64,000 nucleotides of DNA, from NCBI RefSeq assembly GCF_038039215.1, contig NZ_JBBPCL010000001.1:1426001-1490000 (forward strand). The letters are read 5' to 3'. Below the pieces are notes generated by a model. It worked only from the letters and a program-made list of their open reading frames with translations. It made no database searches and was not told where the DNA came from. Below are positions 1-11,407 of this stretch, one piece after another (position 1 is the first letter of the stretch; each line of letters starts with the position of its first letter). This stretch comes from Pseudonocardia sp. T1-2H. Lineage in GTDB: Bacteria > Actinomycetota > Actinomycetes > Mycobacteriales > Pseudonocardiaceae. The position numbers were made by a program, and so were the translations under genes.

Positions 1-278
1 GCACGTCTGCCGGAGCGGCCGCGCGCCGTGCGGCGCGGGATGGTCTCGGGACGGGCCCGGGCGCTGGGTGCGCGCCCGTAACGGGTACTGCGGTCGGTGG
101 GCTCGGCGGCAACGAAGGGCCGAGCGCTCGTGGATCACACTACCGGAGACGCCCCCCGCGCCGGAGAGTGACGCCCGGTCACCGGCCCGCAGGTAGGCCC
201 CGGCGGACGGATCGACGCGCTGGGCCGCCTCGTGGACGCGCGGTGACACCGCGGGCCCGTCCGGCGCGTCCGTGCCGG
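1..278. other. left edge, no gene called
   Basis: I see no convincing coding sequence in this stretch. Open frames here are low-complexity Arg/Pro/Ala translations typical of shadows in GC-rich DNA. A TAGTGT hexamer on the minus strand near 136-141 could be a -10 box for a gene running off the left edge, but nothing else supports it. Confidence 0.4.
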
Positions 279-488
279 TCAGAGGCCGATCCCGGCCTCT
301 GGTCGGAGGTCGCCGAGGAGCGTCTCGACGGTTCCGGACCCGGGCAGACCACGTGCGGTGAACCACTCGGTGATCCGGCGCACGTCGCGCGCCAGGAACT
401 CCGGGCCCTGCGGATCGCCGACGACGTCGACCACCTGCGGCAGGTCGATCAGGACCAGGCGTCGAGGTTGCCCGCTCCGGCACGGCAC
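279..488 (-). pseudogene. RIO1-family kinase, C-terminal remnant
   Basis: The 69 residues match only the end of a RIO-type protein kinase: LVLIDLPQVVD carries the metal-binding Asp in the RIO form of the DFG loop, followed by the family-typical NPQG-like (DPQG) FL-RD segment and ITEWFTARGL. RIO kinases of bacteria are normally about 250-290 residues, so the ATP-binding and catalytic-loop parts are missing. Upstream space is closed by the end of yaaA, 36 bases away, so the rest cannot be hidden nearby. The GTG that opens the frame is simply the first start codon after the truncation. I read it as a relic left after deletion; a translated product would have no kinase activity. Confidence 0.72.
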
Positions 489-524
489 AGCCCATCCCGC
501 ACGGCCCGGGGCCGTGCCACGGAA

Positions 525-1274
525 TCACGCGGGGATGACGAGATCCAGGTGGGTCTCGCCGGTGCGCTCGACCGTGTGCCCTGCCCGTCGCGCGAGGCGC
601 GCCACCGCGGACGCGTCCGCCGGCTCGGCGCGGGTGGAGGCGAGAAGCCGGGCCAGGGCGCCCTTGTGGGACTTGTTGTGGTGGCTGACGACGCTGCGCG
701 AACCGTCCGGGCGTTCCGCCAGGACGTTCACCGTGACGGCCCCGGGGACGCGGGCGAGCGCCGCGTACGAGCCGGACCGCAGGTCGACGACGAGCTGCTC
801 GGCCGCGACCGCGGCGAGCACCGGTTCGAGCACGGGCTTCCAGCGCGCGGCCAGCGTCGAGCTCGCGGGCAGTGCGGAGCCCGCCGACAGCCGGTAGGCG
901 GGTACCGGGTCGTCCGCCCGCAGCAGGCCGAACAGCGCGGAGCCGACGGCGAGCCGCTCCCGCGCCCGGCCCGCGGCCGCGCCCCGTAGCGACGTGACGT
1001 CCAGGGCGTCGTAGAGCACGCCGGTGTAGCGGGTGATCGCCGGCATGGTCGGCGACGTCCACAGCTCGGCGTTGCGGGCGATCTCGTCGTCCTGCCGGCC
1101 GGAGAGGCCGAGCGCGGCGCGGCTGGCCTCCACGTCCGCGGCGAGGGCCACCACCTCGTCGAGCAGCTCCTTGCGCACCGCGTCCAGCTCGGGATGCGAC
1201 AGCGCCGCGAGGTCGAGCGGCGGACCGTCGCCATCGGTCCGCTTGGTCTCCGAGGGCGGAAGCAGAACGAGCAC
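525..1274 (-). CDS. yaaA: YaaA family peroxide-stress protein (DUF328/UPF0246)
   Basis: The 249-residue product has the signatures of the YaaA family: LLPPSETKR at the N-terminus, RYTGVLYDALD in the middle, SALFGLLRADDPVPAYRL, VDLRSGSYAAL and HHNKSHKGALARLL near the C-terminus. E. coli YaaA (258 residues) lowers intracellular free iron during peroxide stress and binds DNA, so a cytosolic role in limiting Fenton damage is the family expectation. The start codon fits the family N-terminus exactly. It lies immediately upstream, on the same strand, of the RIO kinase remnant, and is divergent from the metY leader region. Function in this organism is inferred from the family. Confidence 0.9.
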   Translation of the reverse strand: MLVLLPPSETKRTDGDGPPLDLAALSHPELDAVRKELLDEVVALAADVEASRAALGLSGRQDDEIARNAELWTSPTMPAITRYTGVLYDALDVTSLRGAAAGRARERLAVGSALFGLLRADDPVPAYRLSAGSALPASSTLAARWKPVLEPVLAAVAAEQLVVDLRSGSYAALARVPGAVTVNVLAERPDGSRSVVSHHNKSHKGALARLLASTRAEPADASAVARLARRAGHTVERTGETHLDLVIPA

Positions 1275-1329
1275 CCGGCCACGCTAGCCAGGCCCGGCGG
1301 CGGGGCCGCCGCCCGGTCAGGGGGCACTG

Positions 1330-1359
1330 TTGTGCCACGTGTGACGGCACCGTTACGGT
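1330..1359 (+). promoter_or_regulatory. promoter of the metY leader peptide
   Basis: TTGTGC (1330-1335) and TACGGT (1354-1359) are separated by 18 bases and look like -35 and -10 boxes. The expected transcription start, 6-7 bases after the -10, falls on the GTG that begins the leader peptide, so the transcript would be leaderless. Confidence 0.6.
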
Positions 1360-1365
1360 CGCAGC

Positions 1366-4017
<2,652 letters not shown>

Positions 4018-4021
4018 CCGG

Positions 4022-4456
4022 CTACCGGATCCGTTCTCCGTAGACCTTCTCCACGGTCATCGCCATCAGCACGCGCCGCTCCGCGACCATGACGGCGCGG
4101 TACTCGTCCCAGTCCGGGTGCTCCCCCGCGGCGTTGCGGTAGTAGTCGACCAGCGCCTGCACCTCGGGGGAGTCCGGGGTGGTGCTCGGGCCGGTCAGCG
4201 TGGCGGTGCCCTCGGCGGTCGCCCACGCCCAGCCGTCCGGGCTGGTGACCTCGATGCTCGCCCGCGGGTCCCGGCGCAGGTTCGCGGTCTTGGCCCGGCC
4301 CTCGGTCATCGAGACGTAGACGATCCCGGCCTCGCGGTCGTAGTACGGGGTGACCGGGGAGAGCTGTGGGCGGCCGTCGGACTTGAGGGTGGCGAGGACG
4401 CCGAGGCGGGCCTCGGCGATCAGTGCGTGCAGGTCGATCCCTGTGGCGGCGGTCAT
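4022..4456 (-). CDS. PPOX-class F420-dependent oxidoreductase family protein
   Basis: The 144-residue protein has the split beta-barrel flavin/deazaflavin-binding fold of the pyridoxamine-phosphate-oxidase superfamily: GVLATLKSDGRPQLSPVTPYYD, IVYVSMTEGRAKTANLRRDPRASIEV and YRAVMVAERRVLMAMTVEKVYG. Actinobacterial proteins of this size and pattern are usually F420-binding enzymes (TIGR03618-like), but the substrate cannot be told from sequence. It is monocistronic and convergent with metX. No signal peptide or membrane segment is present. Confidence 0.85.
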   Translation of the reverse strand: MTAATGIDLHALIAEARLGVLATLKSDGRPQLSPVTPYYDREAGIVYVSMTEGRAKTANLRRDPRASIEVTSPDGWAWATAEGTATLTGPSTTPDSPEVQALVDYYRNAAGEHPDWDEYRAVMVAERRVLMAMTVEKVYGERIR

Positions 4457-4550
4457 ACCGATGCCAACCCGGGCGCGGCGCGGCGCTATTCCGGCAACCA
4501 GGATGCTGCCCTGTTCCGCAACCGGGGTGAAGCGGCCCGAGGCGCGTCGC

Positions 4551-4556
4551 TACCCT
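4551..4556 (+). promoter_or_regulatory. proS -10 box
   Basis: TACCCT ends seven bases before the GTG of proS, the spacing expected when transcription starts at the start codon itself (leaderless mRNA). Confidence 0.45.
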
Positions 4557-4563
4557 TCTCCGG

Positions 4564-6309
4564 GTGTTGACCAGGATGTCGTCGCTGTTCCTCCGCACCC
4601 TCCGCGAGGACCCGGCCGACGCGGAGGTGCCCAGCCACAAGCTGCTGGTCCGCGCCGGTTACGTCCGCCGTGTCGCCCCGGGTGTCTACTCCTGGCTGCC
4701 GCTCGGCCTGAAGGTGCTCCGCCGCGTCGAGCAGATCGTGCGCGAGGAGATGGACGCGATGGGCGCCCAGGAGATCCAGCTCCCCGCGCTGCTGCCCCGC
4801 GAGCCCTACGAGGCGACCGGCCGCTGGACCGAGTACGGGGCGAGCCTGTTCCGGCTCAAGGACCGCAAGGGCAACGACTACCTGCTGGGCCCGACCCACG
4901 AGGAGCTGTTCACGCAGGTCGTGAAGAGCGAGTACTCCTCGTACAAGGACTACCCGGTCACCCTGTACCAGATCCAGAACAAGTACCGGGACGAGGAGCG
5001 GCCCCGCGCGGGCATCCTGCGCGGGCGGGAGTTCCTGATGAAGGACTCGTACTCGTTCGACCTCACGGACGAGGGGCTGGCCGAGTCCTACACCCGGCAC
5101 CGCGACGCCTACATCCGCATCTTCGACCGGCTCGCCCTGGACTACGTGATCGTCTCGGCCATGTCGGGGGCGATGGGTGGCTCGGCGTCGGAGGAGTTCC
5201 TGGCGATCACCGAGACCGGTGAGGACACGTTCGTCCGCGGGCCCGGCGGCTACGCCGCGAACGTCGAGGCCGTCACGACGCCCGCGCCGCCCGCGCAGCC
5301 GGTCGAGGACAAGCCCGCGGCGCAGGTGCACCACACGCCCAACACCCCGACCATCGAGTCCCTGGTGACGTTCCTCAACGGCGCGGGCCTGGGCCGGGAG
5401 TTCACCGCCGCGGACACGCTGAAGAACGTGCTGCTCAAGATCCGCCGACCCGGTGCGACGGAGTGGGAGCTGCTCGGCGTCGGCGTCCCGGGGGACCGCG
5501 AGGTCGACCTCAAGCGCGTCGAGGCCGCGGTGCACCCTGCCGAGGTCGCGCTGCTCGACGAGGCGGACTTCGCGCGCAACGCCTTCCTCGTCAAGGGCTA
5601 CATCGGGCCGGGCGCGCTCGCGGCCAACGGCGTCCGGTATCTGGTCGACCCGCGGATCGTCACGGGCACGGCGTGGGTGACCGGAGCCGACAAGGCGGAC
5701 CACCACGTCGTCGACCTCGTCGCGGGGCGGGACTTCACCCCGGACGGCACGATCGAGGCCGCCGAGGTGCGCGCCGGGGACCCCTCGCCGGACGGCCAGG
5801 GCGTGCTCGAGGCGGCCCGAGGTATCGAGATCGGACACATCTTCCAGCTCGGCCGGAAGTTCGCCGACGCGTTCGGGCTCGACGCGCTGGGCCCGGACTC
5901 GAAGCCCGTCCGCATCACGATGGGCTCCTACGGCATCGGCGTCTCCCGGCTCGTCGCGGCGGTCGCGGAGCAGAGCCACGACGACTCCGGGCTGATCTGG
6001 CCCCGGTCGGTCACCCCGTTCGACGTGCACGTGGTCGTGGCGGGGAAGAACGCGGAGCTGATCGAGGGCGGTGAGGTCCTGGCCGCCGAGCTGGAGGCCG
6101 CGGGCCTGTCCGTGATCCTCGACGACCGCAAGGCGTCGCCGGGCGTGAAGTTCGCGGACGCGGAGCTGATCGGCGTCCCGACGATCGTCGTCGTGGGCCG
6201 GGGCCTGGCGAACGGCGTCATCGAGCTCAAGGACCGCCGCAGCGGCGAGCGGATCGAGATCCCGCGTGAGGGCGCCGCGGAGCACCTCGTGGGCGTCGTC
6301 CGCGGCTGA
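4564..6309 (+). CDS. proS: proline--tRNA ligase (bacterial type with editing insertion)
   Basis: A 581-residue class II aminoacyl-tRNA synthetase that charges tRNA-Pro. The N-terminus [18 protein letters not shown] is diagnostic. Class II motif 2 appears in [14 protein letters not shown], an INS editing domain occupies roughly residues 240-400, and the C-terminal anticodon-binding domain ends near [10 protein letters not shown]. Length agrees with the bacterial form (E. coli 572). The GTG chosen adds four residues before the conserved MSSLFL; the internal ATG (codon 5) is the alternative. A long hairpin follows the stop. Confidence 0.96.
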   Translation: MLTRMSSLFLRTLREDPADAEVPSHKLLVRAGYVRRVAPGVYSWLPLGLKVLRRVEQIVREEMDAMGAQEIQLPALLPREPYEATGRWTEYGASLFRLKDRKGNDYLLGPTHEELFTQVVKSEYSSYKDYPVTLYQIQNKYRDEERPRAGILRGREFLMKDSYSFDLTDEGLAESYTRHRDAYIRIFDRLALDYVIVSAMSGAMGGSASEEFLAITETGEDTFVRGPGGYAANVEAVTTPAPPAQPVEDKPAAQVHHTPNTPTIESLVTFLNGAGLGREFTAADTLKNVLLKIRRPGATEWELLGVGVPGDREVDLKRVEAAVHPAEVALLDEADFARNAFLVKGYIGPGALAANGVRYLVDPRIVTGTAWVTGADKADHHVVDLVAGRDFTPDGTIEAAEVRAGDPSPDGQGVLEAARGIEIGHIFQLGRKFADAFGLDALGPDSKPVRITMGSYGIGVSRLVAAVAEQSHDDSGLIWPRSVTPFDVHVVVAGKNAELIEGGEVLAAELEAAGLSVILDDRKASPGVKFADAELIGVPTIVVVGRGLANGVIELKDRRSGERIEIPREGAAEHLVGVVRG

Positions 6310-6319
6310 CGCCCACTCG

Positions 6320-6357
6320 TGCGCGGAAATCGTCGCCAGGGCGACGGTTTCCGCGCA
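6320..6357 (+). terminator. terminator-like hairpin after proS
   Basis: Two 18-base arms (6320-6337 and 6340-6357) are complementary except for one G-T pair, separated by two bases. It starts 10 bases after the proS stop. There is no T-run after it, so it may act as a factor-assisted terminator or a cruciform-forming repeat. Confidence 0.65.
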
Positions 6358-6407
6358 CAGGCGCCGCAGGCGCGGGACACAGCGGATTCCCAGGACCGGG
6401 CGGGACG

Positions 6408-7128
6408 GTGGTGACGAACCGGCGGGGCCGGAGCGCTGACCCTCGCCGGGTGCACGAGCGCGGCGACCGGGTCGTCGGCGGCCCGGGCGACCACCACGTC
6501 GTCCGGCACGAGCACCGGGCAGATCCCCGAGGAGACCGCGGGCCCCTACCCGGCCGACGGCTCCAACGGCCCGAACGTCCTCGACGACGCCGGCGTCGTC
6601 CGCCGCGACATCCGGTCCAGCTTCGGCTCGTCGACCACCACGGCCGACGGCGTCCCGCTGACGATCACGTTCGCGGTCACCGAGGGGGGTGCCCCGCTGG
6701 TCGGCGCGGCCGTCTACCTCTGGCACTGCGACCGGGACGGCAACTACTCGCTCTACTCGAAGGGCGTCACCGGGGAGAACTACCTGCGGGGCGTGCAGGA
6801 GGCCGACGCGAGCGGGAACGTGGCGTTCACCAGCATCTATCCGGCCTGCTACGCGGGGCGCTGGCCGCACGTCCACTTCGAGGTCTACCGGAGCCTCGCG
6901 GACGCCACGTCGTCCGGGAACGCGATCACCACCTCCCAGATGGCGCTGCCGCAGGACGTCTCCGAGGCCGTCTACGCGACGGACGGCTACTCGGCCGGCG
7001 TGCGCAACCTCGCGCGCGTCTCGCTCGACTCGGACAACGTCTTCCGCGACGGCTGGGAGCAGGAGCTCGGCACCCTCACCGGCAGCGTCGACACGGGCTA
7101 CACGGCCACCCTCGCCGTCAGGGTGTGA
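6408..7128 (+). pseudogene. intradiol ring-cleavage dioxygenase-like lipoprotein, N-terminus broken
   Basis: From about 6421 to the stop one frame encodes an intradiol-dioxygenase-like domain (AVYLWHCDRDGNYSLYS, YLRGVQEAD, GRWPHVHFEVY). The family's iron ligands are two Tyr and two His; candidates visible here are the His in LWHCD, the two His of PHVHFE and nearby tyrosines. The domain is preceded by GALTLAGCTSA, a lipobox with its Cys and a Ser/Thr-rich linker, so it was an exported lipoprotein. This frame has an in-frame stop at 6412 and no ATG, GTG or TTG before 6793. The only plausible N-terminus (GTG-GTG-ACG-AAC-CGG-CGG, 6408) is in another frame, and the hydrophobic core is too short. 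A frameshift plus deletion in the signal peptide is the simplest reading; a sequence error is possible. Confidence 0.7.
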
Positions 7129-7148
7129 TGCATCCGGTCCGTCATTAG

Positions 7149-7178
7149 TTAGGTAAGCCTGCCTTCACTCGCTACGGT
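7149..7178 (+). promoter_or_regulatory. IdeR/DtxR-like iron box overlapping the fprA promoter
   Basis: Positions 7149-7167 match the DtxR/IdeR consensus (TTAGGTTAGCCTAACCTAA) at 14 of 19 bases, including TTAGGT and the core AGCCT. TTAGGT also serves as a -35, 18 bases before a TACGGT -10 at 7173-7178. A bound repressor would therefore cover the promoter. Binding is inferred from the match. Confidence 0.6.
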
Positions 7179-7214
7179 CGTATGTGGATCGGGACGAGGG
7201 AAGGGATCGGCGTG

Positions 7215-8567
7215 GTGCGGACGTTGCGGGTGGCGGTGATCGGGGCGGGCCCGGCCGGGATCTACGCCACGGACACCCTGATGAAGTCCGGGACGCCCTG
7301 CACGGTGGACGTGTTCGACCGGCTGCCCGCCCCGTTCGGCCTGATCCGCTACGGCGTGGCGCCGGACCACCTGCGCATCAAGCAGATCGTCCATGCGCTG
7401 CACCGGGTGCTGGACCGGCCCGGCGTCCGGCTGTTCGGCAACGTCGCCTACGGGCGCGACCTCACGCTCGCCGACGTCCGCGCGCTCTACGACGCGGTGA
7501 TCGTCGCGACCGGCTGCGAGAAGGACCGGGACCTGGACATCCCCGGCGTCGACCTGCCCGGCAGCCACGGCGCGGCCGAGTTCGTGCAGTGGTTCGACGG
7601 GCACCCCGACGCCCCGCGGGAGTGGTGCCTCGACGCCGAGCAGGTCGCGGTGATCGGCGCCGGGAACGTCGCGCTGGACGTCGCGCGGGTGCTGGCGAAG
7701 TCCGCCGAGGACATGCTGGCCACCGAGATCCCGGACAACGTCCACCGCGGGCTCGCCGCGAACCGCGCCACCGACGTCCACCTGTTCGCCCGCCGCGGCC
7801 CGGCCCGGGCGAAGTTCACGCCGATGGAGCTGCGCGAGCTCGACCACGTGCAGGGCGTCGAGCTCGTCGTGGACCCGGAGGACGTCGAGCTCGACGAGGG
7901 CTCGGTCGCCGCGCTGCGGGAGAGCCGGCAGCAGCAGATGGTGGTCCGGACGGTGCAGGACTGGGCGCTGCGCGACCGCCGGCCCGCCGCGGACCAGGCC
8001 CGGGCCCGCCTGCACCTGCACTTCCTGCGGGCGCCCGTCGCCGTGCTCGGGGACGGCAGGGTCACCGGCCTGCGCACGGAGCGGACGGAGCTCACCGGGA
8101 CCGGCTCGGTGCGGGGCACAGGCGAGTTCACCGACTTCCCGGTCCAGGCCGTCTACCGGGCCGTCGGCTACCTCGGTTCGCCTCTCCCCGAGCTCCCGTT
8201 CGACCACGCGGCCGGGGTGGTCCCGCACGAGGCGGGACGGGTCCTGGACCTCGACGGGCAGCAGGTCCCGGGCGTCTACGCGGTGGGCTGGATCAAGCGC
8301 GGGCCGGTCGGGCTGATCGGGCACACCAAGGGCTGCGCCCTGGAGACCGTCGGCAGCCTGCTCGCGGACCTGGACACGCTCCCGCCCGCCCCGGTGCCGG
8401 ACCGGTCCGCGATCGTCGAGCTGCTCACCGAGCGCGGCGTGGAGTACACGACCTGGGACGGCTGGCTGCGGCTGGACAAGCACGAGCGCGGCCTGGGCGA
8501 GGACCGGGGCCGCGAGCGGATCAAGGTCGTCCCGCGCGAGGAGATGGTGGCCGTCGCCCGGCGCTGA
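7215..8567 (+). CDS. fprA: ferredoxin/adrenodoxin-type NADP+ reductase, FprA-like
   Basis: About 450 residues. It has an N-terminal FAD-binding GxGxxG (VAVIGAGPAGIYAT), the family motif FGLIRYGVAPDH, a second Rossmann motif VIGAGNVALDVARVL for NADPH, and the C-terminal VGWIKRGPVGLIGHTK, all as in mycobacterial FprA and mitochondrial adrenodoxin reductase. It passes electrons from NADPH to ferredoxins, for example for P450s. The ATG at 7182 would be upstream of the predicted transcript start (about 7185), so I chose GTG 7215, which follows an AGGGAAGGGA ribosome-binding site; GTG 7212 is equally possible. An iron box in the promoter suggests induction under iron limitation. Confidence 0.92.
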   Translation: MRTLRVAVIGAGPAGIYATDTLMKSGTPCTVDVFDRLPAPFGLIRYGVAPDHLRIKQIVHALHRVLDRPGVRLFGNVAYGRDLTLADVRALYDAVIVATGCEKDRDLDIPGVDLPGSHGAAEFVQWFDGHPDAPREWCLDAEQVAVIGAGNVALDVARVLAKSAEDMLATEIPDNVHRGLAANRATDVHLFARRGPARAKFTPMELRELDHVQGVELVVDPEDVELDEGSVAALRESRQQQMVVRTVQDWALRDRRPAADQARARLHLHFLRAPVAVLGDGRVTGLRTERTELTGTGSVRGTGEFTDFPVQAVYRAVGYLGSPLPELPFDHAAGVVPHEAGRVLDLDGQQVPGVYAVGWIKRGPVGLIGHTKGCALETVGSLLADLDTLPPAPVPDRSAIVELLTERGVEYTTWDGWLRLDKHERGLGEDRGRERIKVVPREEMVAVARR

Positions 8568-8593
8568 CGCCCGCCCGAGGGGGCAGCGGCCGG

Positions 8594-8833
8594 CCAGACG
8601 TGAAGGCGTGGCCCTGCCACCAGGCGTAGAGGGTGGAGGCGTCGCCGTCGTCGCGGCCGCGGTGAACCCGCCGTCGAGGGCGCTCTGCTGGGAGTAGCGG
8701 CTGAACGTCGCGCCGTTCGGACCGTCGCTCGGCCCGTTCTCGCAGGCCAGGTACGCCGTCGCGCCGATGTTGCGGGCGGTCGGGTCGTCCGCGGCGCAGG
8801 TCGTGGCCGTGAAGCCGACGGGCAGGTCCGCGA
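8594..8833 (-). pseudogene. decayed extracellular sensor domain of the adjacent kinase
   Basis: Downstream of the kinase stop, the second frame reads ADLPVGFTATTCAADD and continues with AYLACENGPSDGPNG and FSRYSQQSALDGGF; a third frame then reads DASTLYAWWQGHAFTSG. Together these look like the secreted C-terminal domain that follows the membrane helix in kinases of related actinomycetes, but cut by one frameshift near 8840-8860 and a second frameshift with an apparent loss of several dozen residues near 8650. No start codon of its own is evident. The first break lies in a G/C run and could be a sequence error; the second is too large for a single miscalled base. Confidence 0.55.
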
Positions 8834-10216
8834 TCACCGGTCCGTCGACGGGCCGGGGCCCCCGGTGGTCGGAGGCAGGCTCGCGACGGTCTGCGGGACG
8901 ACCGGCGGCCGGGTCGTGGTGGTGCTCGACGACCCCCCGCCACCTCCGCTCCCGCTCAGCGCGTAGGCGGCCGCGCCGCCGCCGCCGAGCACGACGAGAG
9001 CCGCGACCACCGCCGCGATCGTCCTGCCGCGCCTCCCCTTCTTCGCGGGCGGGGGCCCGGTCGGCGGGACGGGCGCGTGGCCCGGGCCCGCGGGTGGCGG
9101 ACCCGTCCCGGCGCGAGCCGGACCGGCCCCGCCGGGATTCGGCCCGCTCGCCCGGCCCCGGGGCGCCGTCGGGTGGTCGCTGTGCCCGGGGCTGCTCCGG
9201 CTCAGCCCGGGGTCGCTCCGGCCGGGGCTGAACCCGGCCGGAGCGCCGAGCGACGGCCCGAGGTACGTCTCCGGGTCGGTGCGGGGCATCGGCGCCCCCG
9301 TCCCGAAGGTGGACGTCCTGGGCTCGCCGCTGCCGTCGGGGGGTGCGGCGCCCGGCACCCCCTGCGTGCCGACGACCGCGCGGGCCGCGGCGGCGAACGC
9401 CCCGGCCGTCGGATAGCGGTCGTCCGGGTTCTTCGCCATGCCGCGGGCGATCACCTGGTCCAGCGCGGCCGGCACGTCCGGACGGGCGCCCGAGGCCGGC
9501 GGCGGCTCGACGGTGAGATGCTCGTGCGCGAGGGTCGCCAGGTCCCCGTCGAAGGGCTGGCGGCCGGTGAGGGCCTGGTACAGGACGCAGGCCAGCGCGT
9601 ACACGTCGACCCGGCGGTCCGCGGTGATCCCGCGGAAGCGCTCGGGCGCGAGGTGGGCGAGCGAGCCGGGCACGGTGCCGGTGCGGGTCGGGGTGGACCC
9701 GTCCCCCGCGGCGTCGGAGACGGAGCCGGCGATCCCGAAGTCGGAGAGGTAGGCGAAGACCGAGCCCGGGTCGACCTCGTCCCCGGGGACGCCCGCCAGC
9801 AGGATGTTCGACGGTTTGACGTCCCGGTGCACCATCCCCGCGGCGTGTGCCGCGTCGAGCGCGCTCGCGACCTGGGAGATCACCGCCACGGCCGCGGCGG
9901 GGGAGAGCGGGCCGTGGTCGTGCAGCCAGGAGCCGAGGTCCGCGCCCTCGACGAGACGCATGTCCAGGTAGAGCCGGCCGTCGATCTCGCCGAAGCGGTG
10001 GATCGGGACGATGTGCGGGTCGCGGAGCTTCGCGGCGGCCCGGCACTCGCGGCGGAACCGTTCGAGGTACTCGGCATCCGACGCGAGGTGGGGCGGCAGC
10101 ACCTTCAGCGCGACCTCGCGGTCCGTCTCGGTGTCGAAGGCCCGGTAGACCTCGCCCATCCCGCCGCGACCGATCAGCTCCTCGATCGTGTACGGGCCGA
10201 ACGTCGTGCCCTGCAC
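8834..10216 (-). CDS. PknB-type Ser/Thr protein kinase with one membrane helix, truncated sensor
   Basis: A Hanks-type kinase occupies residues about 8-270: P-loop GRGGMGEVYRAF, Lys in VALKVLPPH, catalytic loop HRDVKPSNILL, metal loop SDFGIAGS and the LAPERF (APE) motif, so it should be active. A Pro/Gly-rich linker of about 120 residues leads to a single membrane helix near residues 399-420 (AAVVAALVVLGGGGAAAYAL) and a short Ser/Thr tail. The frame ends where an extracellular sensor should begin; its remains follow out of frame. I chose GTG 10216, 43 bases after the likely transcript start set by a TACCGT -10 (10266-10271, minus strand); a longer start at 10294 lies upstream of that promoter. 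Converges with fprA. Confidence 0.9.
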   Translation of the reverse strand: MQGTTFGPYTIEELIGRGGMGEVYRAFDTETDREVALKVLPPHLASDAEYLERFRRECRAAAKLRDPHIVPIHRFGEIDGRLYLDMRLVEGADLGSWLHDHGPLSPAAAVAVISQVASALDAAHAAGMVHRDVKPSNILLAGVPGDEVDPGSVFAYLSDFGIAGSVSDAAGDGSTPTRTGTVPGSLAHLAPERFRGITADRRVDVYALACVLYQALTGRQPFDGDLATLAHEHLTVEPPPASGARPDVPAALDQVIARGMAKNPDDRYPTAGAFAAAARAVVGTQGVPGAAPPDGSGEPRTSTFGTGAPMPRTDPETYLGPSLGAPAGFSPGRSDPGLSRSSPGHSDHPTAPRGRASGPNPGGAGPARAGTGPPPAGPGHAPVPPTGPPPAKKGRRGRTIAAVVAALVVLGGGGAAAYALSGSGGGGGSSSTTTTRPPVVPQTVASLPPTTGGPGPSTDR

Positions 10217-10369
10217 CCTGTCCCCGTCTCCCCGGTCGCCCCCGGAAACCGCCACATCGGCCACCCACGGTAGCCGCGCGGCAGGGCCGGGCACAGGATC
10301 CGAGATCGGACCGTCGACTCGGCGCGGCCCGAGGATCTTCGGAACCCGGCGGCCGGTGTCAGCCCGCGA

Positions 10370-11401
10370 TCACCCGGGCAGCGCCGCGCTCGCGGCGATC
10401 AGGTCCATCTCCTCCCGCGGCGGGATGGGCGGGATCGCCGGGCCGCCCGCGGTGTCCACACCGGAGGTGAGCAGCGCGGTCCCGGCCCGCCCACCGGCCG
10501 TCGTGGGGACGGCGAGGACGAGGACGAGACCCTCGGTCCCGAGGCAGCCGTCGGATGAGGGGGGCGTGGCGCGCACCTCCACCAGGCTCCCCGTGGTCTC
10601 GGCGTCCCCGGGTCCGGGCACCTGCACCGGGGTCGTCGAGACGACCGTGACCGCCGGCACCCGGCCGGACGTCCCGGTGTAGGACTGCGTGGCGATGCGG
10701 GTCGCGAACTGCGCGGCGAGCTGGGCGGGATCGCCGCGGTCGGAGACCAGCGCGCTGGACGCGGAGCCGCGGATGTACCCGTTGCCGCGGCAGGTGTAGG
10801 ACGGCGCGTCCGCGCGACCCTCGAAGCCGACCCCGAGCGCGAACGGGCCGCCGGCCGGGTTGGACCTCCAGCCCGGCGGCACCGAGTAGGTCAGGAACGG
10901 GGTGGTGATCGGCCGGTACGACGCCGGGATCGCCGGGCGGTAGCCGGCGAGGTTGCCCCGGACGAGCACGACGCCCGCCACGACCAGGGCCCCCACGACG
11001 ACGAGCGCGAGGGCCACGAGCGCGAGCGCGCGGCCCCGCCGCTTCGGCGGGGGTGCGGTGAGGCCCGCGGGAGCGTTCCAGGGGTCGGCAGGGGGAGTGC
11101 CCCAGGGCCGGCTGTCCCACTGCCCCTGCGGGCCCCACTGCTGCCCCGGGTCCGCCTGCGGACCGCCCCACGGTGCCGGCGGGTACGAGGTGCCGACCCA
11201 GGTCTCGTCCGCCCGCGGTACCGCGGGCTGCCCGACGTGGCCGGGCGCGGCCGGGTACTGCTGTCCGGGGTACCGGGGGACGGACTCGCCGGGGTCGGCG
11301 TACCGGTCCTCGGTCCGGTCGGCCGGGGTGGGCTCGGGGGACACGTCCCCGTTCTCTCGTGGTTCCTGCGGGCTCGAGTCCGCGGTCCCGGGGGTGCTCA
11401 C
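10370..11401 (-). CDS. proline-rich single-pass membrane protein, function unknown
   Basis: The 343-residue protein has a Pro/Gln/Gly-rich cytoplasmic N-terminus (about residues 1-125), a membrane helix ALALVALALVVVGALVVAGV near 128-152, and an extracellular domain of about 190 residues with cysteines in APSYTCRGNGYIRG and SSDGCLGTEG that could form a disulfide. I do not recognise a named family; actinomycetes often carry such proteins beside Ser/Thr kinases, and this one is directly upstream of the kinase on the same strand. Its GTG start lies six bases after a TAGTCT -10 box, so the mRNA is probably leaderless. Confidence 0.8.
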   Translation of the reverse strand: MSTPGTADSSPQEPRENGDVSPEPTPADRTEDRYADPGESVPRYPGQQYPAAPGHVGQPAVPRADETWVGTSYPPAPWGGPQADPGQQWGPQGQWDSRPWGTPPADPWNAPAGLTAPPPKRRGRALALVALALVVVGALVVAGVVLVRGNLAGYRPAIPASYRPITTPFLTYSVPPGWRSNPAGGPFALGVGFEGRADAPSYTCRGNGYIRGSASSALVSDRGDPAQLAAQFATRIATQSYTGTSGRVPAVTVVSTTPVQVPGPGDAETTGSLVEVRATPPSSDGCLGTEGLVLVLAVPTTAGGRAGTALLTSGVDTAGGPAIPPIPPREEMDLIAASAALPG

Positions 11402-11407
11402 GAGCGG

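Noticed and set aside
6320..6357. Attachment site or insertion-sequence end
   Set aside because: The repeat is a simple hairpin right after proS; there is no transposase, integrase or duplicated target nearby.
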